Below are positions 53,629 through 63,697 of a stretch of 64,000 nucleotides of DNA, one piece after another; positions within the stretch are counted from its first letter, which is position 1; each line of letters starts with the position of its first letter. A program made the position numbers and the translations under genes. A model generated the notes under the pieces. It was not told the DNA's origin. It made no database searches and saw only the letters and a list, made by a program, of their open reading frames with translations. Source of the stretch: JAWKTM01 sp041399085 (GTDB lineage Bacteria; Planctomycetota; Planctomycetia; Pirellulales; Pirellulaceae); NCBI GenBank assembly GCA_041399085.1, contig JAWKTM010000021.1, positions 43,297-107,296 of the forward strand. Direction: 5' to 3'.

Positions 53629-54762
53629 ATGAGCAATGCGAACTTGGCTTGGCTGCTGGCCGGTGCGATGTTGCCAAGCGCCTTGGTGGCTTGGGCCGCC
53701 ACTTGGGTCGTGCGTCGCTTTGCCGTCCGCTGGGGATTGCTGGACCAACCGAACGCTCGGAAAGTGCATGTCACGCCGACGCCGTTGGGCGGCGGGCTAG
53801 CGATTTGGGCCGGAGTGATCGCCACGTTCGCGGCGGCCCAGGCGGTTCTGTGGCTGGCGACAATAAATCCCTCGGTGCGAGCTATGATGCCCGAGTTCGC
53901 TCGTCCGCACATCGACGGACTATGGGATCGCGCCGACAGCCTGTGGACGCTGCTGGGCGCCGGCACGGTCTTGATGATCGTGGGCCTGATGGATGATCGC
54001 CGCGGGTTGCCTTGGCAATTGCGGTTGGGAATTCAATTCTTCGTGGCGGCGGCCTGCGTCATCGGTCGCGGCTGGCAACTGACCGCGTTCATCGACAGCA
54101 CGCTGATCACCTGGACGCTGTCGGTGCTGTGGATCGTGATGCTGGTCAACTCGTTCAACATGCTGGACAACATGGACGGACTCAGCGGCGGAGTGGCGAC
54201 GATCGCGTCGTTGATGTTGGCCGCCGTGTTGTTGATGAATCCCGATCCGGAGACTCGCCAGCCGCAATTGTTCGTCGCCGGGTTGCTGTTGGTGCTGGCC
54301 GGCTCGACGTGCGGATTTCTCTGGCACAATCGTCCGCCGGCTCGCATCTTCATGGGCGACGCCGGCAGCTACTTTCTCGGTTTCACGATCGCGATCGCCA
54401 CGATGTTGGCGACCTTTTCCGGCTACCATAGCAGTCGGCCCCATACGGTTTTGGCGCCGCTGTGCGTGATGGCCGTGCCGCTGTACGACACGGTCACGGT
54501 GCTGTGGATTCGCTTGAGCCAAGGCAAGAGCCCGTTTCACGCCGACAAGAATCACTTTTCGCATCGGTTGGTCGAGTTAGGCTTATCCAAGACGCAGGCC
54601 GTGTTGACCATTTATCTCACGACCGCCACGTGTGGGTTGGGCGCGTTGTTGTTGCATCAGGTGGACACGGCCGGCGCGGTGATTATTGCTCTGTTGATTC
54701 TGTGCGTGTTGGCTCTGATCGCAATTTTGGAAATGTCGGCTCGACGGAAAATCAATGCCTGA
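53629..54762 (+). CDS. WecA/MraY-family polyprenyl-phosphate sugar-1-phosphate transferase
   Basis: The product is 377 aa with about ten membrane helices. VGLMDDRRGLPWQLRLGIQF has the Asp-Asp motif, VNSFNMLDNMDGLSGG the second Asp cluster, and FMGDAGSYFLGF and DKNHFSHRLVELG complete the family. It would transfer a sugar-1-phosphate to undecaprenyl phosphate, initiating exopolysaccharide or O-antigen synthesis. A GTG at 53587 could extend it by 14 residues. The Wzy-like gene follows after 17 bp. Confidence 0.9.
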   Translation: MSNANLAWLLAGAMLPSALVAWAATWVVRRFAVRWGLLDQPNARKVHVTPTPLGGGLAIWAGVIATFAAAQAVLWLATINPSVRAMMPEFARPHIDGLWDRADSLWTLLGAGTVLMIVGLMDDRRGLPWQLRLGIQFFVAAACVIGRGWQLTAFIDSTLITWTLSVLWIVMLVNSFNMLDNMDGLSGGVATIASLMLAAVLLMNPDPETRQPQLFVAGLLLVLAGSTCGFLWHNRPPARIFMGDAGSYFLGFTIAIATMLATFSGYHSSRPHTVLAPLCVMAVPLYDTVTVLWIRLSQGKSPFHADKNHFSHRLVELGLSKTQAVLTIYLTTATCGLGALLLHQVDTAGAVIIALLILCVLALIAILEMSARRKINA

Positions 54763-54779
54763 AGAAGTGAGTTGAGCCG

Positions 54780-57194
54780 GTGAGCCAACGCAACGCAAAA
54801 CGCGAACGCGACGCCGGCGGGCGTAAGGCCGCGCGATCGGCGGGACGGGACGACACGAATCGCCAACCGGCCGCGTCGACCGGCGAACGATTGCGTCTGG
54901 GCGGCTTGGCCGCCATTGCCGGTTTGCTGGTCATCACGCAATTCATCCCCTGCGATTCCAGTTCGGTACAAGACGGCACGAGCGTGTTGCTCGTGATGGC
55001 TTGGCTGTTGCTGTTGGCGGGCGTTGCCATTGCCGGATGGTGGCAAGCGTCTCGGCCAGTGCGGCTGGGATGGGACGAAGCGGCGACGCTCGCGTTTCTG
55101 GCGTTGATCGCTGTCGGCGCAGTTCTGAACGTTGGCGACAACCACGCTCGCCCGCTGCTGAACGTCACTTGGCAATGGATTGGCTTCGGAGCCAGCTTTC
55201 TCGTGGTTCGGCATGTGGTGCGCGGCGACGGCGAGCGACGGGCGTTGGTCGCGTTGCTGGTGTCGCTGGCGGTTGGTCTGTCCGTGTTCGGCTTCTACCA
55301 ATACGGCTACAGCATGCCTCGCGACCGCGAGCTGTATCGCCAAAATCCCGATCGGATGTTGCAGGAAGTTGGCATCGTCGCGCCGCCCGATTCGCCGGTG
55401 CGGAAGCAGTTCGAGGATCGGCTGGCCAGTACGGAACCGATTGCCACGTTCGCGCTGACGAACTCGCTGGCGGCGTATCTCTCGACCTGGTTGGTGGCGT
55501 TGTTCGGAGTTGGCTTGAGCACGTGGAGCGACGGCCGAACGAACCGAGATGCCGAACGCGAAGAACGCGCCGCGGTCGACTCGCGCCGGCCGAGCGGATC
55601 GACACTGCTGGCCGGCGCATTGGCCGTGCTGTTAATCGGCGGATGCCTGGTGCTGACGAAGAGCCGCACGGCTTATTTGGCGACGATGATGGGAGTCGGC
55701 TTGCTGGCCATCGTTCACGCGGACGCTTGGCGACGTCGGATCGGTTGGCGGTTGCCGTTGATGGCGATGTTGGTCGTCGGGGCCATCATCGCCGGGGCGT
55801 TCCTCGTCGGCGGATTGGATCGACTGGTGCTGAGCGAAGCGCCGAAGTCGCTGCTCTATCGCTGGGAATATTGGCAAGCGACGATGTCGATGATCGCCGA
55901 TCATCCCTGGTTTGGCATCGGGCCCGGATCGTTTCAGGAACACTACACGGCTTACAAGCTGCCGCAATCGAGCGAAACGATTTTGGAGCCGCACAATTTC
56001 GTGCTGGAGATCGCGGCCATCGCGGGGCTGCCGGCGTTGGTGGCCTTCGCGGCCGTGTTGTTCGTGGCTGGTTGGCGGATTGTGCGTGGCAGGGCTTCGT
56101 CCGATTTGCATTCTCCAGCGAAATTGTCGCCGGCCAATTCAGCCTCGCGCGGCTCGCTGTTGGCAGTCGTCGTCGGCGCAAGTGTCGGCGGGCTGATGAC
56201 GTCGCCCGTTCAATTTCTGGTGGGCTATGTGCTGGATCCAGTCGGCGTTTGGCTGGCGTTGATCGCGGCCGCCGCCACTTGGATCGGGCTCTCTGGCTGG
56301 GTCGCAAGCGGTCGGTTGTCGAATCGCACGCTGGGCATCGCGGCGGCCGTGTTGTTGGTGAATCTGTTGGTGTCCGGCGGGATTGGAACGCCGGGCGTTG
56401 CGCAGTCGTTGTGGCTGTTGCTGGCCGTGCTGCCGGTCGGCGTGCCGGCTGTGGATCGGCCGAGTGTCGCGAAGGATATTGTTCGCGATCGCGAAGATGA
56501 CCGTGCGCAGCGAGCGACGGTCGGTTGGCCGCTGAATCGCGCGGCCTTGGCCAGCGCGGCGTTGATCTCGTTGGTGTTGTTAGTCGCGTTTATCGGTCAG
56601 GTTTATTCACCCGTGCTGCGCCGCCAAGCGGTCGAGTCCGAGGCCGCGATGTTTGCCGCGATGGGACGGACTTCGCAAGCCGAAGCCGCGTTCCTGGAAG
56701 CGGCCGAGATCGATCCGGCTTCGGCCGAGCCGTGGGAGCAACTGACGGCGATGCGGTTGCAAGTTTGGCTGCGCGAGCCGACGTTCGAGCATCAACAGGC
56801 GTTCGAGCAAGCGGCGGCGCGGATGCTGGAACACTTGCCGCATTCGCACCGAGCAAACACGATGTACGGGAACTGGTTGTTGGCCGGTTACCGGCGTTCC
56901 TCGCGAGCGGCGCTGGTGGTCGAAGTGCTGACGGCGTGGGAGCGAGCCGCTCGGCTGTACCCCAACAGCGCGATGGCTCACGCCCGATTGGCTTGGGCGG
57001 CGCATGTGGCTGGCGACGACGAGCGAGCGGCGTCGGAAGCCGCCGAGGCGCTGCGGTTGGACGCGCTGAATCCGCATGTCGAGCAGCAGCTTGCCAACCA
57101 GATGTTGGACGATCCGGCCGCGTCCGAAGCCGCGGAGAACGTCGAACTGTTGATGCAAACGCTTCGTAGCAGCAAAGATCATTCATCCGATTAA
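54780..57194 (+). CDS. O-antigen ligase/polymerase-like membrane protein with TPR tail
   Basis: The product is 804 aa from GTG 54780. About 12 membrane helices hold the Wzy_C loop motif WFGIGPGSFQEHY and PHNFVLEIAAIAGLPALVAF. The last ~190 residues have TPR-like helices (AAMGRTSQAEAAFLEAAEID, AGDDERAASEAAEALRLDA). Such proteins polymerise or ligate lipid-linked glycans. The start lies 17 bp after the WecA-like gene, and DUF1573 follows 27 bp on, so at least three genes share a transcript. Confidence 0.87.
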   Translation: MSQRNAKRERDAGGRKAARSAGRDDTNRQPAASTGERLRLGGLAAIAGLLVITQFIPCDSSSVQDGTSVLLVMAWLLLLAGVAIAGWWQASRPVRLGWDEAATLAFLALIAVGAVLNVGDNHARPLLNVTWQWIGFGASFLVVRHVVRGDGERRALVALLVSLAVGLSVFGFYQYGYSMPRDRELYRQNPDRMLQEVGIVAPPDSPVRKQFEDRLASTEPIATFALTNSLAAYLSTWLVALFGVGLSTWSDGRTNRDAEREERAAVDSRRPSGSTLLAGALAVLLIGGCLVLTKSRTAYLATMMGVGLLAIVHADAWRRRIGWRLPLMAMLVVGAIIAGAFLVGGLDRLVLSEAPKSLLYRWEYWQATMSMIADHPWFGIGPGSFQEHYTAYKLPQSSETILEPHNFVLEIAAIAGLPALVAFAAVLFVAGWRIVRGRASSDLHSPAKLSPANSASRGSLLAVVVGASVGGLMTSPVQFLVGYVLDPVGVWLALIAAAATWIGLSGWVASGRLSNRTLGIAAAVLLVNLLVSGGIGTPGVAQSLWLLLAVLPVGVPAVDRPSVAKDIVRDREDDRAQRATVGWPLNRAALASAALISLVLLVAFIGQVYSPVLRRQAVESEAAMFAAMGRTSQAEAAFLEAAEIDPASAEPWEQLTAMRLQVWLREPTFEHQQAFEQAAARMLEHLPHSHRANTMYGNWLLAGYRRSSRAALVVEVLTAWERAARLYPNSAMAHARLAWAAHVAGDDERAASEAAEALRLDALNPHVEQQLANQMLDDPAASEAAENVELLMQTLRSSKDHSSD

Positions 57195-57221
57195 ATGGGC
57201 GTCGATTGAGGAGTTGAACGA

Positions 57222-58409
57222 ATGAAGACCGGCTTGATGATCGTGCTGGCCGCGGTGCTGGGCGTCGGTGTCGGATGGGGTATGACTTGGGCCGAGTTTC
57301 GCGGCGTACGCGATCATTTTGACCCGTTGCGATTCAGGGACGGAGCGACCGGAACCATCGCTACGTCGACACCTCACGAACCCCAATCCAAGGTGCAGGT
57401 GGTTAATGGGACGGAGTTCGACTTTGGCACGATGGAAAGGTTGACCAAGCGTTCGCACGACTTTCAGTTCCGCAACGACGGCGACGCGCCGCTGACGTTG
57501 ACCGTGGGCGAGACAACTTGCAAATGCACGATCGGCGCGCTGGAGAAATCCAACGTCGCACCGGGCGAAACCGTGGCCGTCACGCTGGAGTGGAAAGCCG
57601 AAAGTCTCAGTCGCCAGTTTGGTCAGCAAGCCGAGATTCACACGAACGATCCAATGCGACCCATCGTGACCCTGCGAATTCGCGGGCTGGTAAATCGCAC
57701 GATCATGGCCGAGCCGGCGGAATATCACTTTGGCGAAGTTCGCGCGGGCGAATCCGCCTCGCTGACGACGCGGCTGCTCAGTTACCGCGATGCCGATTTG
57801 AAGGTTGAGTCGGCCAAGCTGGCCGAGCCGAAATGGGCGGATCATATCAAAATCGAGACCAAGCCGGTCGAGCTGACGGCCGCGGACGAAGAAGAGTTTC
57901 CAGGAGTCAAGGCGGCCATCGATATTACGACGACGATCGAATCAGGCTTGCCGCTGGGGCCAATAAACCAGACAATCCGCGTCCAAACGAATTTGGAAGG
58001 CGCCGAGCCGCTGGAGATTCCGCTGCATGCTCGCGTCGTCAGCGAAGTGTCGTTGATCGGTCCGTCAGAGTTTGTCGCGGACCGCAACTCGTTGGTATTC
58101 GGAGTTATCAAGGAAGGCGTTGGCGCTGAGGCCAAGCTGCATGTGGTGGTGAAGGGCGAGCAGCGCGAACAGATTCAAGTGGAGTTGGGTGAGGTCGATC
58201 CCGATTCGGCCTTGAAGGTCGTCTTGGGCGAGCCGGTGGTTAGCGACAAGGTCGTGCTGTATCCGCTGACCGTGACGATTCCGGCCGACACGACGCCAGT
58301 GAATCGGCTCGGATCGGAACAAGCCAAGGCGGGACGAGTGCTAATTAAGACAACGCACCCGCTGGCCAAGGAAATTTTGTTGTATGTGGCGTTCGCCGTG
58401 GAAGGATGA
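57222..58409 (+). CDS. DUF1573 domain protein
   Basis: The product is 395 aa from ATG 57222, with GAGGAG upstream. An N-terminal hydrophobic anchor (MKTGLMIVLAAVLGVGVGWG) precedes a DUF1573 domain (about 60-160; GTEFDFGTMERLTKRSHDF, VGETTCKCTIGALEKSNVAPG, HTNDPMRPIVTLRIRG). Further immunoglobulin-like repeats fill the rest. It is exported and probably stays membrane-tethered. It sits between the glycan genes and the multihaem lipoprotein. Confidence 0.88.
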   Translation: MKTGLMIVLAAVLGVGVGWGMTWAEFRGVRDHFDPLRFRDGATGTIATSTPHEPQSKVQVVNGTEFDFGTMERLTKRSHDFQFRNDGDAPLTLTVGETTCKCTIGALEKSNVAPGETVAVTLEWKAESLSRQFGQQAEIHTNDPMRPIVTLRIRGLVNRTIMAEPAEYHFGEVRAGESASLTTRLLSYRDADLKVESAKLAEPKWADHIKIETKPVELTAADEEEFPGVKAAIDITTTIESGLPLGPINQTIRVQTNLEGAEPLEIPLHARVVSEVSLIGPSEFVADRNSLVFGVIKEGVGAEAKLHVVVKGEQREQIQVELGEVDPDSALKVVLGEPVVSDKVVLYPLTVTIPADTTPVNRLGSEQAKAGRVLIKTTHPLAKEILLYVAFAVEG

Positions 58410-58416
58410 AGCGCGG

Positions 58417-60239
58417 ATGAAGACCGAAGGGATTTGTCGGGGGTTTGACTGGTTGCCGGTGGCGGGCTGTCTGTTACTGGCGTCGCTGGCTGTGAGTTGG
58501 AACATCGGCTGTGCGAAGTCGTCGCCGACCGATGGCGGAACGTCGGTGGCACAGGGCACTGACCCGGCCCAGGATGACACGCGGCCGTCGCAGACCAGGG
58601 GCGCGGAACAAACGCCAGACCGAGACTCGGGCACTCGCTCCATAGCGCCGACAACTCAAACCGATTCGGTGACCAAGTCAGATGACTCGGCCAAGCCCGC
58701 AGACAGCCCCACGCCGACTGACAACCCGACGCCGACAGATAACCCGATGCCAACGGGCGCTCCAGAAACGCCCGGCAATACATCTCCAAAGAATGCGGCG
58801 GCTGCCGACGCCCCGGCGCATACGGCGATGCGGCTCCCGCGGACGACACGCCGCTGTTTGCCGATTGGCCGGAACCGGCCGCCGTGTTGTTCATCACCGG
58901 GCGCCAGGATGGATACATCGAACCCTGCGGTTGCACGGGGTTAGCCAATCAGAAAGGTGGATTGGCTCGCCGATTTACGTTCTTAAAGCAGTTGCGCGAC
59001 GAGAAGCAATGGCCGGTCGTGGCGGTCGACGCGGGAAATCAAGTTCGTCGATTCGGAGTGCAACCGGTCTTCAAGTTTCAGCGAACCGTCGACGCGCTGA
59101 AGCAAATGAAATACGACGCGGCGGCTTTCGGCCGCGATGATCTGCGATTGCCCGCGGGCGAGTTGTTCGCCGTCGTTGCGGACCAGAATCAAGACGGCAA
59201 CACGCCGTTCATCTCGGCCAACGTGGCGCTGCTGGACGAATCCTTCACGCCGCGATATCGCGTGGTGGAAGCCGGCGGCCAAAAGATCGGCATCACAACG
59301 ATACTGGGGGACGAATTCGTTTCCCAAATTAAGAGTGACGAGGTGCCGACGGCCAGTGTCGCGGATGGGCTAAACAAAGTCTGGCCGAAATTAGAGGCCG
59401 AGGATTGCGATCTCTACTTGCTCTTAGCCCATGCCAGTTTGGAGGAGTCGGCCGCGATCGCGCGGCAGTTTCCCAAGTTCGATTTCGTCGTGACGGCGGG
59501 CGGCTTGGGCGAACCCACGCATGAACCGGAACCGATCAGTAATCTACCGGATGGTTCGACCACAAAGATGATTCAGGTCGGCACGAAGGGTATGTATGTC
59601 GGTGTCTTAGGATTGTTCCCAGACGCGAGCGACAAGTTCCGCTACCAGCGCGTGCCGCTAACCGATCGGTATGACGACGCGCCCGAAATGCGACGGCTGA
59701 TGAAGGGCTACCAAGATCAATTGGAAGCGGTCGGATTAGCCGGGTTGGAGGTGAAGCCGATTCCACATCCGAGTGGCAATCGCTATGTCGGCAGCGAATC
59801 GTGCGGCGCTTGTCACGAGGATGCTTATGACGTGTGGAAAGATTCGGCTCACAGCCACGCGCTGGATTCGCTTGTTCATCCGGGCGAACGTAGCGACATC
59901 GCTCGCCACTACGATCCCGAATGTTTGAGTTGCCACGTCACGGGTTGGAATCCACAGAAGTATTATCCGTATACATCGGGCTATCTCAGCCTAGAAGAAA
60001 CGCCGCGCATGGCTCACAGCGGTTGTGAGAATTGCCACGGGCCCGGCTCGGCTCACGTTGCCGCGGAAACCGGCGACGAGGATGTCAGCGAGATGGAAAT
60101 CCTAGCTCGCCGCGCCGCCATGGTGTTGAAGCTAGAAGATGCCGAGCGTCGTTGCATGGATTGCCACGATCTGGACAACAGCCCCGATTTCCACGACGAA
60201 GGCGCCTTCCAGAAGTACTGGGACCAGATCGCCCACTGA
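58417..60239 (+). CDS. Multihaem cytochrome lipoprotein, frameshifted in the linker
   Basis: ATG 58417 opens a signal peptide with lipobox WNIGC, then a Pro/Thr/Asp-rich linker. The first frame drifts and stops at 58944. The second frame, readable from about 58840 (AYGDAAPADDTPLFADWPEP), continues AVLFITGRQDGYIEPCGC into a 5'-nucleotidase/metallophosphatase-like domain and then a cytochrome c554-like part with CXXCH at CGACH, CLSCH, CENCH and CMDCH. One indel between about 58800 and 58850 splits what should be one gene of ~607 codons. Four haems predict periplasmic electron transfer. The downstream ORF begins at GTG 58884. Confidence 0.8.
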
Positions 60240-60279
60240 CGACCTGCGGCGTCTGTTCATAAAAGCGGGCGAACGACTC

Positions 60280-60347
60280 GTTTAACCCGCAGCCGCAGGC
60301 GAGGAAGAAGCATTCATCCCGTCCTCGCCTACGGCTGCGGGTTAAAC
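60280..60347. terminator. 26-bp inverted repeat between convergent genes
   Basis: GTTTAACCCGCAGCCGCAGG with CGAGGA, a 16-base loop, then TCCTCGCCTACGGCTGCGGG with TTAAAC. One mismatch region occurs in 26 bp. Its ends GTTTAAC/GTTAAAC match the other GTTTAAC palindromes. It can act on both convergent transcripts, but no T run is present. Confidence 0.75.
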
Positions 60348-60390
60348 AAATGGGGCCATTGGTTGAGCAAATCATCTCATGTCGATCGGC

Positions 60391-62163
60391 TCAAGCGGCG
60401 GCGCGGATGGGGCCTTTGGGAGTGCGAAGGTTGAACAGACCGAAGATCTCGTTCTGTGATAGCCCGTGACTTGATGGACCGCCCGTCTCGCTAAAAATCG
60501 TGTCGAATAACTCGCGCTTGGCTTCCAACACTTCGTGGATTCGTTGTTCGATCGTATCGGCGGCCATCATCCGCGTGACCGTTACGGGGCTGCTGACTCC
60601 GATACGGTGAGCCCGATTGATGGCTTGATCCTCGATGGCCGGATTCCACCAACGGTCGAACAAGAACACATAGTGGCAGAACTGTAGGTTCAGTCCCACG
60701 CTCCCCGCACCGTAGCTCATCAAGATCATGTGAGACTTGGGGTCGTTCTTAAATCGGTCGATCACCGTTTCGCGTTGCTTTGAAGGCATTTGACCGTGAT
60801 ATTCGAGCGGTCCGAAGTGCTCGACTTGCGAGCGGATCTGCTTCAGCGTTTTCACCCATTGACTGAAGATAATCGCCTTCTGACCGCTGGCCGCGATTTC
60901 TTCCATATCGGCGACCAGTCGCTCCATCTTGCTGCTGGCTCCGGTGACCGGATCGAAATTGCAAATCTGTTTCAGTCGTAAGACCAACTCGAAAACATGC
61001 TGAACCGTGAGCGAATCGCCGAGGTCGTTCAGTTTGATCACACCTTCATCTTCGGCCTTGTTATATGTTTCCCATTGTTCCGGCGTTAGCGACAATGGTT
61101 CGTCGCGGAACATTTTGGGAGGCATGTCGGTCATGACCAAATCTTTGGTTCGCCGCAAAATATGGTCCTTGACCGCTTGCGCCATATGCCGTGGACGCAT
61201 GTCGGCACTCAGATAACCAGGCGATAGGAACTCAAAGATGCCGACCAAATCTTCAGGGCTGTTTTCGATTGGCGTGCCGGTGAGCGCCCAACTGCGCGTG
61301 CGATGGATCGAGCGGGCCACTTGGGCCGTGGTGCTGGACTTGTTTTTGATCCGCTGCGCTTCGTCCAGCATCACGAGATCGAAATGCAGGTTCTCGTCGA
61401 ACAGGTCGCGATCGCGCATGAGCAGTTCGTAATTGGCGATCTTTACCCAAGTGTTCGGCTGTCGCCATTGCCACTCTCGTTTCGCTTGGTCCCCTTCGAT
61501 AATTCCCAGCGGAATTTCGGGCGCCCACAGAGCAAACTCGCGTTTCCAATTAGATACCAACGGTTTCGGGCATACTAATAACACTTTCCGCACTTCGCCG
61601 GAATACAATAGCAATCTCACGGTCGAGATCGCTTGCATTGTTTTGCCGAGTCCCATCTCATCGGCCAGCACGGCGGAATAGCGTGGGTATAAGAACGCGA
61701 TTCCCTCGAATTGATAGGGGAACGGCTCGAAGGGAAACTCCAGCGATCCGCTGCTGACCAGACTCTCCAGCGGCGGCTGGAGCACATAGTAGAGTCGGTC
61801 TTTCAGCTTGATGATATCGCCGGGCGGTTTGATGCGAGTCGCCTTGCGATTTTGAGTGGCGCTGCCCGCCGGCGCGGAAGCCGCTGGGTGCGGGCGGGTC
61901 GGCTTACCTGGGTCGGCGCCGGCGGGCAGTTGCCAATAGGGTGACTCGGGGAACGTGTAGCTGACGACTTGCGGCCGTCGTGACTTAATCTGCATCGACA
62001 CGGCTTTGGGCGAATCGACGTTGACCGGCAGCGTATCGACTCGCAATTTCAGCGGCCGGCTCAACGCTGTTTGCCAGCCGGTCGCGAAGGTCTCGACAGG
62101 AATCGCCAATTCCGTGAGCGATGTGACAACTTCCGGCGGCGAGTGACTGGTGGAGGCTGTCAT
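60391..62163 (-). CDS. SNF2-family DEAD/H helicase-like ATPase
   Basis: The product is 590 aa. Walker A is LADEMGLGKTMQAIST, motif II is LVMLDEAQRIKNKS (DEAQ), motif III is WALTGTPIENSPEDL, and the C-terminal lobe has KAIIFSQWVKTL, LMSYGAGSVGLNLQ and FDRWWNPAIEDQAINRAHRIG. These proteins translocate on double-stranded DNA and remodel bound proteins. ATG 62163 overlaps the stop of the upstream gene as ATGA, so translation is coupled. No SWIM or zinc domain is visible. Confidence 0.92.
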   Translation of the reverse strand: MTASTSHSPPEVVTSLTELAIPVETFATGWQTALSRPLKLRVDTLPVNVDSPKAVSMQIKSRRPQVVSYTFPESPYWQLPAGADPGKPTRPHPAASAPAGSATQNRKATRIKPPGDIIKLKDRLYYVLQPPLESLVSSGSLEFPFEPFPYQFEGIAFLYPRYSAVLADEMGLGKTMQAISTVRLLLYSGEVRKVLLVCPKPLVSNWKREFALWAPEIPLGIIEGDQAKREWQWRQPNTWVKIANYELLMRDRDLFDENLHFDLVMLDEAQRIKNKSSTTAQVARSIHRTRSWALTGTPIENSPEDLVGIFEFLSPGYLSADMRPRHMAQAVKDHILRRTKDLVMTDMPPKMFRDEPLSLTPEQWETYNKAEDEGVIKLNDLGDSLTVQHVFELVLRLKQICNFDPVTGASSKMERLVADMEEIAASGQKAIIFSQWVKTLKQIRSQVEHFGPLEYHGQMPSKQRETVIDRFKNDPKSHMILMSYGAGSVGLNLQFCHYVFLFDRWWNPAIEDQAINRAHRIGVSSPVTVTRMMAADTIEQRIHEVLEAKRELFDTIFSETGGPSSHGLSQNEIFGLFNLRTPKGPIRAAA

Positions 62164-62819
62164 GGGCTCGATGGTAAATGGAGTCGGCGTGAAACAGGTC
62201 GATCGACGCAACGTGCGGCGAACGCAGTTGGGTTACCGGGAAGCCGTTGTGCCTCCTGGATCGCTTCGCGAATCCTGGTGAAAGGTTCGGATAGATCGAA
62301 GTCCGCGGCCAAGGTTTGGCAGCGGCGTTCAATAGCCGCTTGGTCAGCCGCATGGTTTCGAGCCACCGACAGACCGTGCCTCCCGTACTGAAAAGACGTC
62401 AGCAGATGCGGCGAGCCGGCGGCTTGGGCGTGCGGTCCATCGACTCGCCGAAACTCGCCGTCGGAGCCCTCGGGTGACTCGTCGGTTCGGCTTTCACAAT
62501 CGACCAGTGCTACCGGAATATCGACCAGTTCCCGAACGGCCAGAACCGGTTCGCGGTCGGTAAACAACAGCCCCGGCGTGGTCTTCGCTTTGCCGAGCAG
62601 CGTGTGGGCGATTTGCTCGCCGTACAGATATGGCTCGAGCGTCGGGCCGTACAGGATTTCCTGGGCCCGGTTGGGTTTGACCGGCGCCGTGCAATGGAAT
62701 TCCAATGGCCGGCCGCCTTGGTTCAGCAGCAAAAGGCCGCCGAACAAGCCGAGCTCGCGATGCCGGCATACCGTCAGGAAACCAACGGCCGGCGTGGATT
62801 TCGAACCGCTTGCTGTCAT
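62160..62819 (-). CDS. Conserved-looking protein coupled to the SNF2 gene
   Basis: The product is 219 aa from ATG 62819. STPAVGFLTVCRHRELGLFG, then GRPLEFHCTAPVKPNRAQEI and LYGPTLEPYLYGEQIAHTLL, look like a compact globular domain. The second half is helical and charged. No family is recognised. The stop overlaps the SNF2 start by four bases, so the two are co-translated. It may feed a substrate or DNA site to the helicase; this is inference from coupling. Confidence 0.7.
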   Translation of the reverse strand: MTASGSKSTPAVGFLTVCRHRELGLFGGLLLLNQGGRPLEFHCTAPVKPNRAQEILYGPTLEPYLYGEQIAHTLLGKAKTTPGLLFTDREPVLAVRELVDIPVALVDCESRTDESPEGSDGEFRRVDGPHAQAAGSPHLLTSFQYGRHGLSVARNHAADQAAIERRCQTLAADFDLSEPFTRIREAIQEAQRLPGNPTAFAARCVDRPVSRRLHLPSSP

Positions 62820-63019
62820 GTTGGGTCTGTCGTGGTGCTGCGTCGATGCGGGACGGCGATGCTCGCGGAAAGGTGCGTCGCCACAAGGATTGAATCGGGT
62901 TTTCAGGCAGCTCGACTTTAGCGGTGATGACGATTGAAACGGGCAACGAACGAAATGCTGGCGATACGTGGACAAGCTGCGTATACTGAGAACTCCACGA
63001 TACCCAGGAGCCATCATTG

Positions 63020-63484
63020 ATGTCGCACGACCCGCATTCGCTTCAGGCCATGTTTCGTATCGATGTTTCCGCCGAGTCGGCTCAACCCACCCCTAGCGAC
63101 GAGAATTCCCTGATGATTGCCCTGCTGCGGCAGATGATCTTTAACCAGGACCGCACCAACAAGTTGCTAGAACAGTTGGTCGAACAAACCGGCGCAATTC
63201 AGAAACAGCGTGCCACCGAACTGGGCCAGTGGAAGGAACAGAACCCAGATTTGGCTCGACGCTGTCGCAAAGCTGCCGAAACGCTGGCGCGCGTTCAAAA
63301 CGAGTTTCTCACGAGCCTGACCGAAGAGGTCTTGGACAACGAGGACTGTTTGATGGACGGCGAGTTCATGTTGAACGAATTTGTCGACCGATTCGGGCCG
63401 CGAATGGCTCATCTTAACGGCGTGCTGCAAGTTCTGTCGCAGTTGAGCAGCATGCCCAGCACGCCAAGCAACGCGTCGTCATAA
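63020..63484 (+). CDS. Helical protein, 154 aa, function unknown
   Basis: ATG 63020 follows AGGAG. It is predicted helical, with RQMIFNQDRTNKLLEQLVEQ and LARRCRKAAETLARVQNEFL amphipathic segments and an acidic stretch (LDNEDCLMDGEFMLNEFVD). The C-terminus is Ser/Pro-rich. It is divergent from the gene coupled to SNF2. No named family. Confidence 0.75.
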   Translation: MSHDPHSLQAMFRIDVSAESAQPTPSDENSLMIALLRQMIFNQDRTNKLLEQLVEQTGAIQKQRATELGQWKEQNPDLARRCRKAAETLARVQNEFLTSLTEEVLDNEDCLMDGEFMLNEFVDRFGPRMAHLNGVLQVLSQLSSMPSTPSNASS

Positions 63485-63697
63485 GCCGGCGGCTGGCACG
63501 CGTGCTTTTCTCGGAGACTTAGCCGACGCCAGCAGTCGCATCAAAAAATCGGCTGCTGTTGATGTTTGGCCTATCGTCAGTGGTGGGGTTTCCCCTAGCA
63601 TGGCACAACGTTCGCTCTAACCGCGGACGTCCCCGCCTCTGGAACCAGCCATAAGCCAGCCTTGCTCGGTTCATGGCTCCCGCCCCTGCCCTGCCCC

